From Pseudomonas sp. (GTDB lineage: Bacteria > Pseudomonadota > Gammaproteobacteria > Pseudomonadales > Pseudomonadaceae), in assembly GCF_030684895.1 (NCBI RefSeq), contig NZ_JAUXXP010000090.1, positions 1-64,000 of the forward strand: a stretch of 64,000 nt of DNA. Reading direction: 5' to 3'. The position numbers and the translations under genes were made by a program. Under the pieces are notes generated by a model, which saw only the letters and a program-made list of their open reading frames with translations, did no database searches and was not told the DNA's origin. This document shows, piece after piece, positions 60,746 to 64,000 of this stretch (position 1 is the first letter of the stretch; every line of letters starts with the position of its first letter).

Positions 60746-61784
60746 TGGCGGACTCTCCCTTGGTTGGCGGCGGCAGGCGCACGCGCATCAGGTTCCAGGT
60801 GCTCACCCGTTCCTCCCACTCATCGCCCTCGGCAGGCGTCAATGGCAGGTCACGCGGCGCACCGTTGCTGGCGATGCCCTGAAAGCCGCCCGCACGTACG
60901 CGAATCAAGCCCTGCTCGTCGAGCCCCAGCAGTTGGTCGATCTGATTGGCCAGCAGCCACAACAGGCCGTCGTGAAATAACAAACCGTCGGCCCCCGGCA
61001 GGCTCTCTGCCAGCACCTGCACCTCACCGTTCGGCAGGCGCATACGCAGCAGGCGACCGTCACCGGCGTTATTGATATACAGCTGACTTTCGTCGGCGTT
61101 GAAGGCCAGGCCGTTGGCACCGAAGGGCAGAGAACCCGCCGTGGCCAATAGCGGATCGCGCGACAGCACCTCTAGCGCGCAGGGCTTACACCGCGTGGTA
61201 TTGGCGATGCGATACAGCGCGCCCTGGAAGGAGTCGGAAACGTAGAGATCACCATTGCCGGCAAATACCAGACCGTTGGGTGCGGGCATGCCGCTGGAGC
61301 CGAAGTGGATCTGATCCTGGCTGCCATCCGGGTTGGCGACTGTGCGCGCTGCCGGTGCGGCTGGCTTCAGTTGCGGGAAGTCGAGCAGGTCCTCGACTGG
61401 GGTGTCTGCAGCAAATTCGGCCGCGATGCGTTGCAGCTTGCCCGCGCCAAAATTGAGGATGTAAATCTGCCCGTCTGCATAACCCAGACCGGTCAGCGGC
61501 GTCGCGGCAAACGCACGTTGCGCCAGCAGCCGGCCGGCCGCCGCATAACGCAACAACTGGTTATTGCGGGTGCTGGCGGGTTGCCGGGCATCGAAGGTGC
61601 CGACGTAGATTTCGCCGTTGTGCGGATTAACGGCGAGCCCTTCCGGATAGCGCACACCGGCTGGCAGCTCGACAAACGGCTCGACCTCCAGTAACTGCGG
61701 CCCCTGGGCCTCGGCCCACCCACAGGCGGATGCGCCGGCCAGAACCAGAAAGAGGATGCCCATACTGCGCTTCGACAGACTCAT
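60729..61784 (-). CDS. SMP-30/gluconolactonase-like exported protein
   Basis: A 351-residue protein with signal peptide (about 1-28, MSLSKRSMGILFLVLAGASA) and a beta-propeller of the SMP-30/strictosidine-synthase-like type (RYPEGLAVNPHNGEIYVGTF; MPAPNGLVFAGNGDLYVSDS; GANGLAFNADESQLYINNAG). Possibly a lactonase or a sugar-acid binding protein. The start at 61784 has GGAGG upstream. It is translationally linked to the hydrolase downstream. Confidence 0.82.
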   Translation of the reverse strand: MSLSKRSMGILFLVLAGASACGWAEAQGPQLLEVEPFVELPAGVRYPEGLAVNPHNGEIYVGTFDARQPASTRNNQLLRYAAAGRLLAQRAFAATPLTGLGYADGQIYILNFGAGKLQRIAAEFAADTPVEDLLDFPQLKPAAPAARTVANPDGSQDQIHFGSSGMPAPNGLVFAGNGDLYVSDSFQGALYRIANTTRCKPCALEVLSRDPLLATAGSLPFGANGLAFNADESQLYINNAGDGRLLRMRLPNGEVQVLAESLPGADGLLFHDGLLWLLANQIDQLLGLDEQGLIRVRAGGFQGIASNGAPRDLPLTPAEGDEWEERVSTWNLMRVRLPPPTKGESANAAQP

Positions 61785-61899
61785 ATAGCCTCCACTCGCG
61801 TCGATGATGCTCGAACGCTTCTGGGGGCTCGTCAGGGCGCCGAATGCGGGGCAGCGGGTGGCGAGCGATGGTCGGATGCTGGCGGTATTCAGCAGTAGC

Positions 61900-61957
61900 C
61901 GATACGTAAAATCGGCAAAGCTGCTCAACGCGTACGATTTGCCTGTTTTACGTATCG
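61900..61957. promoter_or_regulatory. 58-bp palindrome between SMP-30-like and AraC-HTH genes
   Basis: Arms CGATACGTAAAAtcGGCAAA (61900-61919) and TTTGCCtgTTTTACGTATCG (61938-61957), matching at 18 of 20 positions, separated by 18 bp. It is located in the gap between the leftward SMP-30-like gene and the rightward HTH gene, so it is a candidate operator for the AraC regulators or their targets. Confidence 0.7.
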
Positions 61958-62011
61958 CCAGCGCGCGGCTCGGCGCAGCCTGGCGCCATCACCCAAGGCC
62001 AGGACGCCGCC

Positions 62012-62395
62012 ATGTCACTACGCACCACGCCGCGCCAGCGTGCTCGCCAAGCCACTTACGAAAGCCTGCTAAGCCAGGTGCTGCAGCTGCTACCGATCAC
62101 TAGCGGCCGTACGCCTCGCCTGGCTGAGTTATGCCGCGCAGTAGGAGTTAGCGAACGCACCCTGCGCAGCGCTTTCGTCGCCACTCTGGGTATGGCTCCG
62201 GCGCGTTACTTACGTCTGCGCCGCCTGCATCTGCTACGCGCCGCTTTGGCTGTGACCGACCAGAGCCACGCCAGCGTTGCAGAGGTCGCTCAACGTTTCG
62301 GCTACACCGACTGCGGCCGCATGGCGGCGGATTACCACGCGCTATTCGGCGAATACCCTAGCGCTACCTTGCAGCGTGGGGTCAACGGTGACTGA
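62012..62395 (+). CDS. stand-alone AraC-type HTH protein
   Basis: A 127-residue protein containing only the C-terminal AraC domain: RLAELCRAVGVSERTLRSAF and SVAEVAQRFGYTDCGRMAAD. No ligand-binding domain. It looks like a truncated relative of the neighbouring full-length AraC gene. Starts in the gap after the palindrome. Overlaps that gene by 14 nt, convergent. Confidence 0.78.
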   Translation: MSLRTTPRQRARQATYESLLSQVLQLLPITSGRTPRLAELCRAVGVSERTLRSAFVATLGMAPARYLRLRRLHLLRAALAVTDQSHASVAEVAQRFGYTDCGRMAADYHALFGEYPSATLQRGVNGD

Positions 62396-63350
62396 TCGAC
62401 AAAGCCTGTGGCACAGGCCGCCGGCTGCGCAGCGAATGCGACGGCAATTCGCCAAAGTAGCTGCGGTAGAGGCCGGCGAAACGGCCGAAATCCCACACGC
62501 CAAAGCGCGCACAGATATCGGTGATGGTCTCCCCCGGCGCCGCGCGCAAAATGGCCCGGCGAATCGCATGCAAGCGGTGCTGCATCAGGTAGCGGTGCGG
62601 GCTCATGCCCAGGTAGCGGGTAAACAGGTTGCGCAGCGTGCGCTCCGAGGTGCTGCAGGCCAGACACAGGTCGACGATATGCAACGGAGCATCCGGCATA
62701 ACGTCCAGCAGCTCCAGGGCCCGCCGCAGAATCTGCTGATGGCTGGGCTGGGCGGACGGGTTACGCGATGCGGGAGTCACCGGCAGCAGGCTGCGGAACA
62801 CCAGCGCCATCAGCTCGTTGCGCGCTGCGTTCTCGGCCGCCGGAGCATGCAGCTCCTGCGGTGCGCAATGATCGATACGCAGCAGGCGCAGCGCCAGCCA
62901 GACCAGCGGTGCCAAGTCATGCTGGGCCCGGCAGATCAGATTGCGCGTAAGAATCGACGAATCGAATTCGTCTTCATGCTGCTGCGCCCAACGCAATACC
63001 AGTTCGCAGGACATGGCCACGGTCATCCAGCTCGCCGGTTGGCTGGCGTCGATATGGAACATTGCCTCGGGCACCATCCAGCCGATCAGCCGCCGGTCCA
63101 GGCGCTGACCACCCAGCACGGTGCACTCGTGGCGGCTCAGCGGCAGGAAGATATTGAAGAAACCCGGCAGGCCAACACCGCTGTAAACGGTGCCAGCGCC
63201 CTCACGGCCGAACATCAGGGCCACGCCGTCCAGTTCGACGACGCGCAGACGCCAGTCGCGCTGCTGCCGCGAACGCAGCACGTAATGCCCCTCGACCCCG
63301 TACAAAGCCTCTTCGAACTCGTCGAAGTCGGCGCAGATCAGCCGGCTCAT
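62382..63350 (-). CDS. AraC-family transcriptional regulator
   Basis: A 322-residue regulator: N-terminal sensor domain without a clear family, then a C-terminal AraC domain with two HTH motifs (HIVDLCLACSTSERTLRNLF and TITDICARFGVWDFGRFAGL). The start at 63350 (MSRLICADFDEFEEALYG) is used; the longer frame to 63578 overlaps the MOSC gene. Its target may be the SMP-30 operon at 59759-61784, through the palindrome at 61900-61957. Confidence 0.88.
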   Translation of the reverse strand: MSRLICADFDEFEEALYGVEGHYVLRSRQQRDWRLRVVELDGVALMFGREGAGTVYSGVGLPGFFNIFLPLSRHECTVLGGQRLDRRLIGWMVPEAMFHIDASQPASWMTVAMSCELVLRWAQQHEDEFDSSILTRNLICRAQHDLAPLVWLALRLLRIDHCAPQELHAPAAENAARNELMALVFRSLLPVTPASRNPSAQPSHQQILRRALELLDVMPDAPLHIVDLCLACSTSERTLRNLFTRYLGMSPHRYLMQHRLHAIRRAILRAAPGETITDICARFGVWDFGRFAGLYRSYFGELPSHSLRSRRPVPQALSISHR

Positions 63351-63463
63351 ATCGCCCCCAGAAAAGCGCCCTACGCCGGTACTGGACAGCCGTAGATCAA
63401 CGCGCAAATCCAGTGTAGAAGCATTCGCATCTGCTGCACTTACGACCAAAGGATAATGCTGCG

Positions 63464-64000
63464 TTATTCGGCCGCGTCTTTGCCTTGCAGGCGGGGGGCC
63501 CAGTCCTCGATCAGGCCTTTCTCCAGGCGCCGCTCCAGGGTGCGCCGCCACGACGGCACCAATGGCAGGGCCAGGCATTCACGCAACAGCTCGCTCTCCA
63601 CCCGTTTGTCGAACAGCACTGCAGACAAACGGGTCAGCGACCAGTCGGCGAACTGCCGCTCGACCAGCTGCAGGCTGTCGCCGGCGCTGACCACGCCCTC
63701 CTCCAGCACCCGGTAGTACCAGCCGGTGCGTCCGGACTGCTGCACACGCAGGGCCAGATCGGCCACACCGAAGCGGTCGCTGAGCTTCCAGCACGGCATA
63801 CGCCCCTGCGACACCTCCAGCAGCGCCGTACCCACGCGAATGCGGTCGCCGAGACAGACGTCATGTTCCGTCCAGCCGCTGCTGCTGAAGTTTTCGCCAA
63901 AGGCCCCCAGCTGCATCAGCAGCGGATGCGCACCCAATTCGGCGGCCCAGGCGGCGTAATGCTCATACGGATAATGATGAATGGCTTTCTCCACCCCACC
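63464..64000 (-). CDS. MOSC-domain protein (5' part outside window)
   Basis: Visible part about 179 residues of a YiiM-like MOSC protein. It contains EKAIHHYPYEHYAAWAAELG, the conserved Cys in GRMPCWKLSDRFG, and RTGWYYRVLEEG. The frame continues through the right edge; the codons before EKAIHH read GGV, so the GTG at 63994 is not the true start. MOSC proteins handle sulfur or molybdenum-cofactor-linked reductions. Confidence 0.88.
   Translation of the reverse strand, partial: GGVEKAIHHYPYEHYAAWAAELGAHPLLMQLGAFGENFSSSGWTEHDVCLGDRIRVGTALLEVSQGRMPCWKLSDRFGVADLALRVQQSGRTGWYYRVLEEGVVSAGDSLQLVERQFADWSLTRLSAVLFDKRVESELLRECLALPLVPSWRRTLERRLEKGLIEDWAPRLQGKDAAE

Overview
The window looks like a Pseudomonas chromosome (GC-rich; gene order pepA-holC-hypothetical-valS; dauBAR; sbcDC; REP-type repeats of the TAGCCCGGAT family; PaAP-like aminopeptidase). 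It carries the right-hand part of a lambda-like prophage (1 to about 16,600) followed by about 47 kb of ordinary chromosome with a few accessory clusters. No rRNA, tRNA or CRISPR array was seen.  PROPHAGE. On the minus strand the order runs early to late: cro-like repressor (6974-7237), a 400-bp non-coding stretch, CII-type regulator, TraR/DksA-type zinc finger, a small orf, a toprim/VirE-type primase-helicase, and a small HTH protein where lambda would have Q. Then comes a late-control region with a good sigma70-type promoter and two strong tandem terminators, followed by holin, HNH nuclease, small terminase and the 5' part of large terminase, which runs off the left edge. On the plus strand are the CI-type repressor, a chain of tightly overlapping small genes (KilAC-like, PrtN-like, HD phosphohydrolase, Lar-like), a C5 DNA methyltransferase, an excisionase-like protein and a tyrosine integrase. 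The integrase ends about 70 bp before pepA, so the prophage sits immediately upstream of pepA. The most interesting item is a predicted 137-nt antisense RNA at 6837-6973 on the plus strand. It has an extended -10 promoter, three hairpins and a Rho-independent terminator. It lies opposite the cro-cII leader, and a 17-nt box in it is repeated in the cII leader.  CHROMOSOME 16.6-28.7 kb. pepA, holC, a hypothetical and valS are followed by two Na+/H+ antiporters (NhaC and NhaD types), a winged-HTH protein, a TVP38-type membrane protein, rlmF and a third transporter of the ArsB/NhaD superfamily.  28.7-48 kb. Three periplasmic binding proteins without permeases, a UbiB/ABC1-type kinase, sbcDC, an Lrp regulator divergent from a YjeH-type exporter, a membrane-anchored TAXI protein, a secreted M28 aminopeptidase, ndpA/yejK, a PPK2-type kinase, glutaredoxin, GST, GIY-YIG and NTF2-like proteins. 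Short inverted-repeat (MITE-like) elements are scattered here.  48-64 kb. A GlxA-type regulator, the dauBAR D-arginine operon, then an uncharacterised FMO-RidA-DUF1028-ArgE cluster. These are followed by an alpha/beta hydrolase, catalase, an exported protein, an isochorismatase-like hydrolase, a Tat-lipoprotein hydrolase with an SMP-30-like protein, a large palindrome, AraC-type regulators and a truncated MOSC gene at the right edge.
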